Part shown: in pieces, positions 33,446-47,200 of the stretch
How positions within the stretch are numbered: position 1 is the first letter of the stretch
How the letters are laid out: each line of letters begins with the position of its first letter
Assembly (NCBI GenBank): GCA_964030475.1
Contig: CAXIPT010000001.1
Location: 18,129,178-18,193,177 of the forward strand
DNA length: 64,000 nucleotides
Source: Tethya wilhelma
Lineage: Eukaryota; Porifera; Demospongiae; Tethyida; Tethyidae
Direction: 5' to 3'
The notes under the pieces: generated by a model
Databases searched by the model: none
Told to the model about the DNA's origin: nothing
What the model saw: only the letters and a program-made list of their open reading frames with translations
Translations under genes and position numbers: made by a program

Positions 33446-34367
33446 GTGGAGAGCCTCTCACTTCTCTCCTGTATATGGGAGGAGCTACCTGAGTTGCCAT
33501 GGCCCATTGACAGAGCCAAATCAGTGTGGCATAATGGACGTTTTTATGTTGGAGGGGGTGTTGTGGATGTAGGTTTGAAGAGAGAGGCAGCCACACTATT
33601 GTCTTACAATGGTACTGGTCAATGGACTGTGATGGATACCCCAACTCGGTTCTATGGACTAACCATCTACAAGGGTAACTTGGTGCTAGTTGGAGGGATT
33701 GAGTACCCCAGTGATTGTGACTCGAACAAGATTTGGGTGCTACAGAGCAAGGGAGAAGATTGCGGAGAGGGATGGGATGAGGATGCAATTCCTCCCATGC
33801 CTACTAAACGGTTTGGTGTTTCTGCAGTTGGTTACCAAGAACTTTTACTTGTAGCAGGTGGACGAGATTCTGAGTACTACCTAGATACTGTTGAACTGTA
33901 CAATTTCAAGCACCAACAGTGGTTGTCTATGACTAGCCTTCCTCAACCATGCTTTTACATGTCGTCTGCAGTTATGGAAAAAAATATAGTTCTTGCTGGC
34001 GGTGATCTACAAAATAGAGAAGTTTATAGCTGTAACGTGAATAAGATATCTGGTTCACATATTTTGTGGGGAGAGCTCACAGATGCCCCAATGGAGAATA
34101 TGTCCATCACCACACTACAAGGAGTCCTCATAGCAATAGGAGGACTTACTAATACTATGAGAGATGTATCTGATAAGAGCTCTGCTATATTTGCCTTCTC
34201 TTCCCACAGCCAAAACTGGAACAAGTTCTTGGCTGTTCTTCCAGTATCACTCTCCCATACTTGTGCAGTTGTCATACCATCAGGCCTAGGGATCACCACA
34301 ATTGGTGGAAGAACAGACTCCGGACGTTGTTCACAATCATTCACATTATTTTCGATCAACAGTTACT
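33446..34367 (+). CDS. Kelch exon of ROCO gene 2
   Basis: Acceptor TACAG at 33441-33445, donor GTAAGT at 34368. About 307 residues with six kelch-like blades: VWHNGRFYVGGGVVDVG, GNLVLVGGIEYPS, ELLLVAGGRDSEYYLDTVEL, NIVLAGGDLQNREVYSC, GVLIAIGGLTN, ITTIGGRTDSGR. No BTB or BACK domain, so not a Cullin-3 adaptor of the usual type. It ends in phase 1 (...INSY, one base over) and the next ankyrin-region exon at 35220 starts with the two bases needed, so the two join without a shift. On this basis it is the N-terminal propeller of ROCO gene 2. Alternatively it is a separate gene that ends about 20 codons past the donor, at 34426. A near-identical partner lies on the minus strand at 28879-29785. Confidence 0.8.
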
Positions 34368-35219
34368 GTAAGTCCTCAGTGTACTTAAGGCATGTCCCAT
34401 GGACTATATATTTACATCAATTTTAGTTTTTCTAGATTCATTGGGCTAAATCTTGTCCGAATTTTCAAGTTATATTAATAATGTTATCCTTAAGTAATAG
34501 ACTCCACCCATATATACATAATTGATCTAAATTGATAAATATGTAGGCGGGGCTTGTAGTTTTTATAAAATAACCTAAACTAAAATTTATGGGAGCAATT
34601 TTGCTTTGACCAAAAGAAACCCCTTTTGCCGGCCTGATTAGTGTGTATTAATTAGAAAATTCAGCCTTTCTTAGTATTGATTCCCATGCAGAAAGAATTT
34701 TGAAAAATTGCTTCAGAGGAATATCAAGTTACTCATGTGAAGACCTTCCTGTCTAAATATTAAGCTCTTAAAACTAGGTTTAGAATGTTGCCTCAGTAGT
34801 CATTTTAAGGTTTTTAGCCTAAATGCAGCCATCAAGTTTTGTATCATGTGACCACCAAAATGGGTTGAGCTAATTGAGGATATGAATTAAGATGTATTAG
34901 GTTCTAAAAGTTCAAGTCTTATACATTAAAGGTGTGGGAGAATCATAGATAGTCCGAATAATTCAACCGGCCTGAGTCATTATGGAGAACTTGACTCAGT
35001 TTTTTGGGACATTCCATGGAAGTATACTGAGTCCATGCATGCATGCATTATGCACGTATAAAGTATGGTAAAAATAATAAGCAGTGTAGGTGAATGGGCA
35101 GTGCTGTATTGGAACAAATCATGTCTCAATTTCAGTGCATGACTATACTAAATACATTTTGATTTTGGTCCCTCATAATTATGCATATATATATATATAT
35201 ACATACATATTTTTTATAG

Positions 35220-38200
35220 ATAAATCAGATGCTAACATAATTCTTAGATTCTGTAACATCATCCTTAAAGGTGTTCAGAAAGGTTTCCAAGCTCCAGTTG
35301 AGAGGGCTCTTAGAGCAGTGAAGGAGCACTTCTGCATCAACCAGCCAGATGGAAGATCTCTCCTGGATTTCTTGGGTCACAATTCTTCTCCTGATGTATG
35401 TATGCATGCATGCATAAAAATGTTGATACTGTCTGCAGGCATTCCATGATATATAGCTAGATGCATGTTTATTGTTTGCTCTAGCTGTTAAACTTAATGT
35501 TAATTGTGTTAAATTAAGGTATCAAGTGAGTGCTCCTATTCTCCCCTTATGATTGCCACTGCTAATGAAGACAGTAAGATGGCGGATATTTTACTGGATC
35601 ATGGTGCTTCCCCTTCCTACAAAAACAAGGTATATATACATGCATGTAGCTATATGGTGTGTCAAAGTGGCTTGTATGCCAATGGATATGTGTACCACTA
35701 CCAACTTGATATTCATTATGTGTATATACATACCTGCATCATGCAGTTTGTTTCTAACTATAGAAATAATTATATACTGGAACTAATTTTTGTGTTTTTG
35801 GAGCCATCTGCAAAAATATCTAATGTTTAGAGAGAATTTGTAACACTATAAATAAAAGTATTATTATTATAATTATTATACCGTATAGCGGGTAAACTTG
35901 ACGAGAATTAAATTTGGCGAATTGGCGAATTATTCTTCAAATCACCAAATTAAAAATCGCCAAACAGTCAGTTTAATACACATGTGCGCCCATATAAACT
36001 ATGCAGCGCACAGAATTGAATCGCCAAATTAAAAATCGCCAATAATCCCAAAATGGGAATTCGCCAAATTTTAAGCCCGCCAAATTTACCCGCTAAACGG
36101 TACATTGATCAAAATGAAAATAGAATTTCACTATTAATACTCATGTGCACATGCACGTGCCGAAATTGAGACATGCTTAATTGCCTTAATTTTTCCAATA
36201 CTTACTTATAGTACTGCAAGCCCACTCCTACATAATATATAGTTCCTTTACTGACTGTCCATCTAGGATGGTGTGACTGCTCTTCACATTGCCTGCAACA
36301 AAGATAACCTCAATCTCGTCAAACAACTAGTTAATGTTGATAGTGAACTACAAGCAACTAACTTGTTGCAAATGATGGACAAGGTATATATACATATAAA
36401 TATATTATACTATGTATGTGACCCATGCATGCACATGTATTAAAGGAAGTTAACCTGCATGCATGCATGCATGCTGGTTATAGCCTAAAACATGCAAATT
36501 TTGAGTTAGCTATTTCACATAATATAGGCCTTCCCAGGAAGCACATAATAATATAGCAAAGCCGCTATAGCTATATAGTTTTCCAGATAATTATATATTA
36601 TTATGGCTCTTACAAACAGCCCTGCATTCCTCTACTTGTGGCTTCGTAGAAAAACACTGTTGTATTTATAGTGTTGTTGCTACAAGATGCATGCATTATG
36701 ATAAATTATTATAATCATAGATGTATATCAATTGTTAAATTTCATACACATCAAGCAAGGCTGCATGAGTGTGTGTAGCATGCGGGCATGGTAATGATGC
36801 ATGGCTTAATTATATAATTTCTGTAAAACTTTTCAAAATCAGATTATATACTCCTCTAAATTTCTTCTCCATATAATAATGTGTAGGAAGGACGAACAGT
36901 TTGTCATTATGCCTGCAGTTCGCTTGGAAATGAAACTCTGAATTGGATAATAACAAATGAACAAAATATATGTGACATGTTGAAAAGGAAAACAAAAGTA
37001 TGACTAATATATATCTGCATGCATATGCATGAATGGTGCATTCACTGACAGAGTGCATTATTATAAGGATTATATCATGTTTGAGGATACCTGCATATGC
37101 AACGAGTGTGGCTCGCTTCGAGGCTTGCCACGCTCCTTACTTACGTGCATGTGTATGAAGCATATCAGGCGTACGGCAATACTATAGTTTTTTTCTTTTA
37201 ACATTTTTAACTGCAATGTCTGCAAACTTGTCTAGCATAACTATAAACATATAACTGTTGGTCCTATTATGTCGTTTTTAAATACTCAGGATGCATTTAT
37301 GGTGCTTTGTTGTATGCAAAACCTATATTAGAGGAAAAACAAACAAACAAACAAAAAACTTGTAATAAATTATTATAATGTATTTATATGTTTACTGCTA
37401 TAGATACATGCATGCAAGCACATAGCATCTGCATAGTATAATAACTGGGCAGTGAATTTATAGTATGCTGTATCGCATGCAATTTGGCCAGCTCAGCAAT
37501 TTACCTCACTACCACGGTGATATCACAGACGAGCCTGTTCCGACTTTTGCAATTTTTGTAATTAGCTGGCAAAGGAATTCGTTATCTGGCTATATAGCTG
37601 CATGTACTTCGTGTAGTACAGCGACTTCTAGAAGTGAAAGCTCTCCCTTAATTTATTTCTCTTTTTTTTTGTGAATAATTCCATGGCTGATACATGTATC
37701 ACGCTTCTTCGGCGGATATACGGATGCCACTGCATAGTAAGCCTTGTATGTATATATTGTGATCTCAAAAACAGTCACTAGCTGACCGCCATCAGTATAC
37801 TTGTAGCGCCTATAGCTATCTAGCCATGCTTTTTCATAGCTTGCATTCTCCATAGTCCAGAGAAAATGTAGCATTTTAGCTCGAGGTTGTATCACTTCCG
37901 GTAAATTCCCGTAATATAACACAGTCATGCACGGACACATGGATGCATAGACACACAAAACTTTGCTTATTATAATAATATTATAATATTCAGAGTCGAG
38001 TAAAAAATTTGGTGATGCAATAATATATATTTGTATCATGAGAAGCCATACTATTAACAGAGTTTTCCGTCGTTTATTCACGGGAAGAGCACAGCTGAGA
38101 GGGAAATATGTAATTTCCCTCTTGCGCGAATGTATAAATTTATTTTAGTAAAAATTTCAAAAAAATATGTAGTGTAGGAATGGGCAGTGCGGTAAAAAGT

Positions 38201-41200
38201 ATTGGAACAAGCCATGTCTCATCAATTTCGGCACATGACTACTTAATTATTTCTTTTTTTATCCTTCATGGATCCTCATGCTCATATGCAGTGTCGTAAA
38301 TGCAATGATCTGTACAATAGTATACCATAGGTTATTTCATTGCATGGTTCAAATTCCTATACTAATCAGTTGGCTAAGCAGTGGAGTAAACTATAACAGA
38401 TAGGTAACTTAAATTGGACTGCTGGGCAAAAGTTGGGTATAAAAAATGAAGTAGTCATGTGCCAAAATTGAGACATGGCTTTTTTACCGCACTGCCCATT
38501 CCTACACTACATTTTTTTTTTGCCATTCAGCCAACTAACAGCCATTCCATATTGTTATTCAAACTTGCTCAGAAGCTCTCTTAGATAGATTAACAACAGG
38601 GTGCAAGGCCTGCAGTCTCTGAATAGTCTCCACACTTTAGTTTTCATTTTAATTTATCCCCAAGTCTTGCAATCTAACCTATAATGGTATATTGTATCGC
38701 TGGCTAAGTGGGGTGAAATTATATATTCGAAGCAGGCATGCAACCTTTATGCAATATTGTTTTTAGTAACCCTCAAATGTACTGATCACGATTGGTGTGC
38801 ACAATCTATTCAGGCATGTGCAGCATTGTTTTAATTGAACCATATCAATATTTATTTCATATCAGTGATCATAACATGATGCAGGAGGAATCAAAAATGA
38901 AAATGAAGTAGTCATGTGCCGAAATTGCGACATGCCTTGTTTCCTTACTTTTTGTAGCAGTGCCCATTCCTATATACTGCTCATTTTTATGAAATTTTAT
39001 ATATTTGTGTAATTGAGTGTTCCGAGGCTAGTGCACTACCGGTGCCTTCATTCAGTATTAATAGTGAACTAATTGATAATAATTATGTGCATGCATAGTT
39101 TTATATACTGCATGTGAACAATTCTCTGTAATTATGTATACTTCTCCAAACACTCATACAGACTGGCCTCACCCCTCTGTTAACAGCTTGTAAAGTTGGA
39201 AATGTGGCAGCTGTGAAAGGGCTTGTTGCTCATGACCAGGTTGATATAGATGCATGTGATGAGAATGGTCAGAGTGCTCTACATCTGGCAGCAGCACATG
39301 ACTCAGCCGAATCAGTTAAACTGCTCCTTGAAAAGGGATGCCCAAGTGATGCCCAAGATTCTAAGGTCAAGAAACTTTTAAGTTAATTAATTTCATGCAT
39401 GCATGCATGCACTGGATGATCATGCATGAGCTGCATGCATAAATTATAATACTGATGATAATAATATAATTATGATATAATATATAGGGAAATACTGCTC
39501 TACATATTGCCTATAAGAAATCCAGCATTTCAGTCATCACTGTTCTAATGGATGTAGACAATGGAAAAATAGCACTGATTATGAATGAGGTATATATTGC
39601 ATGTGTAAAACCAGTAATGCAAAGCATGCAGAGACTATTCATGCAGGGACGCTAGATCTAAGGGGATTCAGCCATTCAGGATGTCTGTGAATCCCCCCAC
39701 CCTCTCAAACCTTGGAAATTCAGGGGCGGATCCAGGATTCTAAGATTACTGGGGTTGTAAATATTGCGCGCGAAGCGCGCCGGAAATTTTGGGAGCCACG
39801 CCCACTAATTAACGTAGCCCCGCCCAAAAACGCTGCCAGCCACGCCCATTTAGTTCAATGTACACCGTTAGCAGCGATTTCTCAGCGAGGTAAGTATCCA
39901 CGTAGCCGTCCAGGCTTTGAGGCTGGCGCTAAAACGCTAAATATATTTATTTCTGCCTATAAACTAAGCTTCAGCGGCAGTAGAAACAACTTATTGCATA
40001 ATTTAGCTGAGCGTGAGTAGACAAATTTCCAACGCAGTTGACTCGTTTTGGGGGGGTTGCAACCCCAGTAACCCCCCCCCTGGATCCGCCCCTGAAATTA
40101 TAGCTTTTCATGACCAGCTTATCATACGTACGGTAGTACGTATAGTAGGAATGGGTCGAATGTCACAATACAAATGTTTATGATCATAAAAATCTATAGC
40201 AAAACAAAATTAAGCCCGGCCTTCAAACTTGCTCAGAGGCTCTAACCGACAGATTACCAATCGCATGCAAGGCCTAAAACTCACAGAAACTTTCCTCAGC
40301 ATTCGTAGAGAGAGCTAGTGGGAAGCCACAACAATGCCATTTTTGTTCTTCTAACCGGCGTACGTACGTACTTTCTAACTGACTTACTTGAAAAGCATTT
40401 CCAGAGAACCAGAATGTGTTGAGCCAACTTTGACAGCACAACATTCCTTGATACTCGTTTTCATCACAAATAAGCCTAAACAAAAACTAGAAAGCTTTGA
40501 AACTGAGAGTATAAATTCATGTACTTCAATGTAGCCATTTGTAGGTAGGTTCAAAGGTCATTATCCACGTGGCATTATTAATATGCGCATGCGCATTAGC
40601 CTGCTCCAGTGTAATGTTACAGTAGTGCATGTAGCTGCTACTCAAGCTTTTTGTAGGGACTAACCAGTCTCTGATAGTCTCCACACTGTAGTGTTGAAAA
40701 AAGTGAATGAACAAGTAGCAAAAATTTCAAAAAAATAAGTAGTGTAGGAATGGGCAGTGCGGTAAAAAGTATTGGAACAAGGAATGTCTCAATTTCGGCA
40801 CATGACTACTTCATTTTTATAACCAATTCTTGGCTGGCAGTCCAGTTTAAGTTACCTATCTGTTATAGTTTACTCCACTGCTTAGTTAACTGATTAGTAG
40901 GAATTTAAACCAATGCAATACTGAATAAGCTATGGTATACTATGTACATAATAATTTATTATCATTGCGTTTATGATACTGAGGATCCATGAGGGATCAA
41001 GCATAAAAATGAAGTAGTCATGTGCCGAAATTGAGACATTCCTTGTTCCAATACTTTTTACCGCACTGCCCATTCCTACACTACTTATTTTTTTGAAATT
41101 TTTGCTACTTGTATATATAAGATCAGATAAATTCTGGCAGTAGAAAACAACTTAATTTAAAAGTCTTGCAAGGATATATAACACTTACTTTAAGAGAGAG

Positions 41201-44200
41201 TTTAAGTCAGGACATATAAGCTTGCACAAAGCAACCAGTCTGCTATACCTATATAGTGCATGCGAGTATTACTATATGCTTGCAGTACGTATAAAGTGCA
41301 TGCAAGGTCCACAAAAAGAGAAATAGGTGGGGCTACAACACGCAAAGCTAGTAGGCATGGTTCCCAAAAATAGGTGGGGCAATATGAAATCTTCCATGCA
41401 CAATAACCCCCTCCCCCATTCTGCAAGCCTGCATCCGCCCTTGATTATATTAGCCTCGTTCCCAGGCTCTCTCCCAGTGAATATTTATGCACGCGCGCGC
41501 AAAAATAAGAAGGGAGAGAGCCTGGTACGCGAAATCACGTGAATGACGTTGCCTGTAGAGAGACCGTAGAGAGAGTCTCTAAGGTTTCTCTACTACAGCA
41601 TACTAATTTTTCCGCGTGCTACGTCATTCACATGATTTCGCGTGTATATATAATATTCAGGGAGAGAGCCTGGGAACGAGGCTAGATTATATTATGTATT
41701 AGGTTATAGTGACCTAGTCTGTATATAATCTGCTACTGAGAAGGCAAACTTTTGGCAGTCTCTGGTGGATCAATCATTAAACAAAACTATAGTTGCTCCT
41801 AGCTTTGTTTGCTATTATAGCTATAGCCATTGTGTTTCTGAGTCGTGTAGCTTGCCCTTGTGTATCTTGTTAATGTAGCTACAACACATAGCTCAACCAC
41901 TTTCTCTATACAACAAATTACTATACTATTGCATGCAACTAGTACTTTTCTCTTCTGGTTATGTCTCTATATATCTCTCCAATTAGAACTTCTATATTAA
42001 TGAGGTCTCTATTCTATTTAGAGACCTCCTGTATCAACCAAACATCAAAGGCTGAATGTTAATTTTCTATATATGTATGCATGCATGTATATATATATAT
42101 ATATATATATACAGGCTGGAGAACTTCCTTCTGAGATTGATCCTGATGATGGTAAGTTGTAATGTCTATATATATCCCATCCACCCTTGTTTCCTTGACT
42201 GTAGTGATTGCATGCATGTGCGCATATATGTATACATTAACCCGAGCCTGGTGACAGTCCAATCATGCATGCAAGCTAGCTAGGAGATTATGTGAGGCAT
42301 ATATAAAATCATGTGCCCGAGTAAGTGCACATGTGGTCTATATCTAACTTAATTACATTATAATGTGCATGCGCAATAGTACTGCCAAGGAAATCATATT
42401 TCTTTATGATGGCTTGTTTAATTTATGGTTGGTTGTCTTTTTTTTCTTCAAAAAAGACGATCCTAAATGCTGTTGCTGTTCACTGATTGTAAAAGATACC
42501 ATGTATATATAGTCAGGCCTATTATAGTGCCTATATATCTGGTCACAGTTTTACTGGAATTAAGACGGTGTCACAGCTCTAGTGTCAACATCACCAATTA
42601 TAAGTGTTGACTTCATCCTTCTCTAAGCAAGCCCAGCTATAGACTACAACTTTTTTAGTCCAATAGACAACCTTACAACAAACTGAGGCTGACAGCTACA
42701 GCTATAGTTAAAGCTGTGAGACTTACTGCATGTATATCATTTTCTTACACTTTTTGATTAAAGGTCGACTATCTCAATTACAAGACAGTGGACTAGGATT
42801 TCAGATTGGCTACATGGACTTACATCATGCACTTCTTTTGTCAACCTATAGTACCGTACCATGCAAAAATTTAACATCCTTAATTCTCTATAGGAAATAG
42901 TGAAAAATGCTGTAGAGAAATTTTGACCCCTGCACATTTTATTTCCTGTAAAATAAGACTATGCCTCCACACCAGCTTTTTAACCAATCATGCAAAAATG
43001 ATGTAATGTATATATACTATACATAAAATTATGATGTTATAATAGACAAGGAGCGTGACTCGCTTCGCTCGCCCACTCCTTGCATGCTTGCATGTGTACT
43101 GACTGATATTTATACTGCTATAGATCTGTGCATAGGCATCTGAATTATACTGCAATCCCACGAAAGGCATGCATGCATGCACTGCTACTAATATACTCTT
43201 CTAGCCAGCAAGTGATTTTCAATATTTACGCTTATACATGACGTCGCAGATGATCCTTAGTTTCTGACTTTCACTATTTTTGCAATCAGCTGGCAAAGAA
43301 ACTTGTTATCTGGCTATCTGTGTTTCATAGCAGAAGCAGACTCCAGTATAGTGAGTGCCCTCACTTCGTTACACTTCTTTTGTGAAGATTCACTCCCATG
43401 CATGAGATCTCACTTAATTCTTTGTCAGATACAGATGCTACTGGTAAGTTTTGTCAGCAATCTCAAAAATAGTTAGCCATGCATATATACTTGTTTATCA
43501 TTTGTTGTTTTATCCTTAGGCTAGCACTGTATATATAAGCTAGCTTTCTGGACACTCCTTAAATTCCTTATATATACATCACTTCCGGTGACTCTTCATA
43601 ACATACAGATGCACCGAAACATGCATGGACAAACAAATCTTTACTTATAATACTAGGCACATGCAATGCATCGGTGAGGTGAGCTTTAAGCGAAGTTTGG
43701 GTATAAACTAAGTACTTGAAGCATGGATCATCTATATTCAACATCCATATTGTTGGCTGCCTAGAATAGCTTAGGAATATCCTGTTGTATCACGTAAAAT
43801 TATTTGTGTGCAGATATGCAGGAACACAACCGTTACGTATCAAACGTACATTTGGCCCATTTTTCTAAATCTACGTCAATACGTTGCATCGCCAAATGTG
43901 AAGTATACTATTTACGCAACGCAGCACTGGATATTATGAACCCACCTTCAGTGTCTCTGCATGTGGCATCTGCATGCAATTAGGCAGGAGCATGTACCTG
44001 CTGTGCTGTTGCCAATGTGCCATGGTGAGGTTTGGGAACCACTTTAAATAGGTAGTACATGAATTAAAGATGCCAGCTTGGAAGGGAATCAGTTCGCCAT
44101 CTTCACATGTACTGCAGGCTTGTTCAAACAGGGGATCAAATAACTGTTGATCTCTTACCTTATTCTTGTCTGGTCTGATGGGTGGCGAGTTTCAATATGC

Positions 44201-47200
44201 ACTGTATAGTCTCATCAGTGCGTGCATGACATGCAGCCTTGAACTCTTTGAATGTTGTTCAGCTGATCTGCATGTTAGCATCCATTTGTGTTTGGTGGGA
44301 TTGTTAACTCTGCCTTGCTCTTCTCGCTGTCATGGTCCTATACTCTTTGTTTGGCGCATCTCAAGTTGTTTCACATTGTTCACTGCTGTCTCTTGACTCC
44401 TTAATAGCTGCTCTTTCTCTTGCTCTCTGTTGAGCAAGCCTGGCTGCTGCACATGTCGGTCATGCAGTTGCCTCTGCCTTTCTCAGCACTTCTAACTGTC
44501 TTGATACCGTCTCTGATTACTTAATTCTAGCTTGAGACTGTCGCTGATGCATTGCACCACCCTATATAGTAATAATTTTAATAGCCTCTCGTTCCAAGAC
44601 CTTCAAATTCTGCATGTGTGCTGCTATATTATTGCTTACATTGACCATCATTGCCTGCATGTGGTTCGTATACTGTTACATATACACATTTGGCATATCC
44701 ACAAAACATATTCATCTTGCCCGTTGTCAAGTGCAAGGCTGCTAAGTTTTAGGGAAATTATAATGTTGTACAGACCCTCAAGCAAGTGTGCAAAAAAGTT
44801 GCCATGAATGCAGCTATTGTGCAATGGGCTTAGCTAGATATTGTTGCATACACATGGAACAGCGGTGCATGCCATGGGTTCAATGTTCATGCTAGTCTTT
44901 TCACTGCACAGTGCATTCATCAGGCCACGTACTGTATGTTCCATATAAACCTCATGCTTGGTCAATAATAATAACAATAACAAATGCAAAATACACAATA
45001 GCTATAAAAATTGTCAAAGTGCCTTATCTAGCTATATATACTGGCTTTCAAAGTTGCTTAGACTGAGGCATAATAATTATATTCATGTAACTGCATGTAT
45101 GCAAAACCTATATAAATGAAAGTTTTGCTATAATAATATACTGTAATTTGTATGTATAATGATTGGATATTATAGTTATTCCCCCTGAGATCAAGAAAAA
45201 GGGTCCAGAAGCAGTTCAACTGTATCTTGAGGCACTCACTAGTGGTCAAACCAAGATTCCACGATGCAACTTGATCATACTTGGAGAAGAAAGGGTAGGC
45301 AAGACGAGCCTGTATCGCCTCCTGGTTCTCAAAGGATTCAATCCCAATCAAGACTCCACGCATGGAATTGATAACACGACTGTTGAGGCTCTCGATCGAC
45401 GCACTGTGATGGCTGAAGACTGGAGTGAAAAAGATGACAAAACAGTTCAAGAGCATTCTGACCAGCAGTTTGTGCAAGGTGTGATCAAAGCTCTACCATC
45501 AGACCTTCTAATGCAGGATCAGAATGTTCATACACTTAATGTAACTGAATCAGAGATTCAAGAAGAGGTATCTAAGCTAGAATCCTGTCTTCTCCACATG
45601 CACAATACAATCTCTCCAACAGCTTCCCAAATTCAAAGGGCCACAAAGCAAATCAAATGTGTTTTCCTTGTCACTGAGGCACAAGCTACAACTGCACACA
45701 ATGACCTATTTTCAGATGTGCAATTACAAGTGGATGTAACTGGAGAGTTTAACCTATCTTCATCAGAGGGGAAAGAAAATTTTCAGTTGGAACCATCAAA
45801 AGAGCAATCTCTTGTATCTGCATCCATTGTGTGCAAACTGGAAAATAAGCAGCCATGTGCACAAACAAACACAAGCTCTTTAGCAGCTGCCCAAATTCAA
45901 AATGCAAAGCTGATCAAAGATCTTGAGGCTCAAAATACAACCAAATCACATGATGAATCCTTTCTGTCCTCAAATGTGCAATTGCAAGTTGGAGATAACC
46001 AATCTTCATCTAAGGGGGAAGAAAAAGACTCTGAACCATTAGAAAACTCTCTTGTGTCTTCATCCAGGCTGGAGCAGCCATTTGCACCTGTAGAGAATAT
46101 TACTAGAACAAACCAAAGAATTTCAACTAATATTTTTACATCGTTTTTTGCTAAGATCAAGAATTTGTTTCGTAGAACATCATTCAGTCAAAGACAGCAA
46201 AGTCCACCTGAAGATCACAAGCTAACTCAGCATGATGTCGAACAAACTTTATTAGTTAACAATTTTCAAGAAGAATCTGATATTGTAGATTCTTCTTCAA
46301 AAGAGAAGAAAAATTCTGAATATCTGTTGAATTTGCGTAACACTACTAAGCGGATTAATAAAGAGTTGTTATCTGGTACTTCAGTTCAGAAATTAGATCC
46401 TGTGCTTCTTTTAAATGCCCTGGACTTTGCAGGACAAAAAGAGTATCGCCCAATGCACCACTGCTTCCTCACGAGACGATCAATATACTTGTTGGTCTTC
46501 AACTTGCAGCATATTATCCACTTTGTTAAGCAAAAGAAATCATCAGATGATGTGACAATCAATCCATTTGAAGAACTCTGGTATTGGCTTCATTCAGTCC
46601 ATGTCCACACATTACCGGCTGTCTCTGGCCAAGAGAAAAAGGCAATACAGAATGTCTGTCTCGTTGGTACTCACCGAGAGCCTTGTGATTCAAGCAAGGG
46701 AAGACGTATTCAAGATGAGGAGCTAAAAATGATTAATGACTTAATCACAAAAGAACTGGAGGATGATGACAGGTGTTTCAGTCACCTGCATCGGATGGGT
46801 CCTGATAAACAACAGCTCTTCTTAGCTGTAGAGAATTCCATCGATGGTAAAGAGGAGGAGTATCGTGAAGCCAGTGGAGCCAAGGCCCTTCAAAGGGAGG
46901 TGAAGGTGATGACTGATCATCTTCCTTTCATTGAAGAAGATCTCCCAGTGAGTTGGCTCAACCTGGAGGCTAAACTGGTGGAGTGGAGAAAACAGCTGGA
47001 AAACAAAAATTCCTCTCGTCTTGTCCACCTTAGCCTGGTGCTGAAGTTAGCAGCCCAGTGTGGTATCCGTGGTCGAAAGGGCCAGCTCTTGGCTCTGGAG
47101 TTCTTCCATGAAATTGGAAAGATAGTCTATCTCAGTAAGTTGTATTTTATAGTGGGAGAAACACTATAGTATATTAATGATGATGATATTAATTTTATTT

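Noticed and set aside
43700..44900. Possible decayed retroelement or exon in the large intron of ROCO gene 2
   Set aside because: Sequence looks less AT-rich and unique, but no frame or motif on either strand could be supported.
45058..45477. 139-codon minus-strand frame over the Roc exon start
   Set aside because: Shadow of the plus-strand exon, which has GTPase motifs and splice sites.
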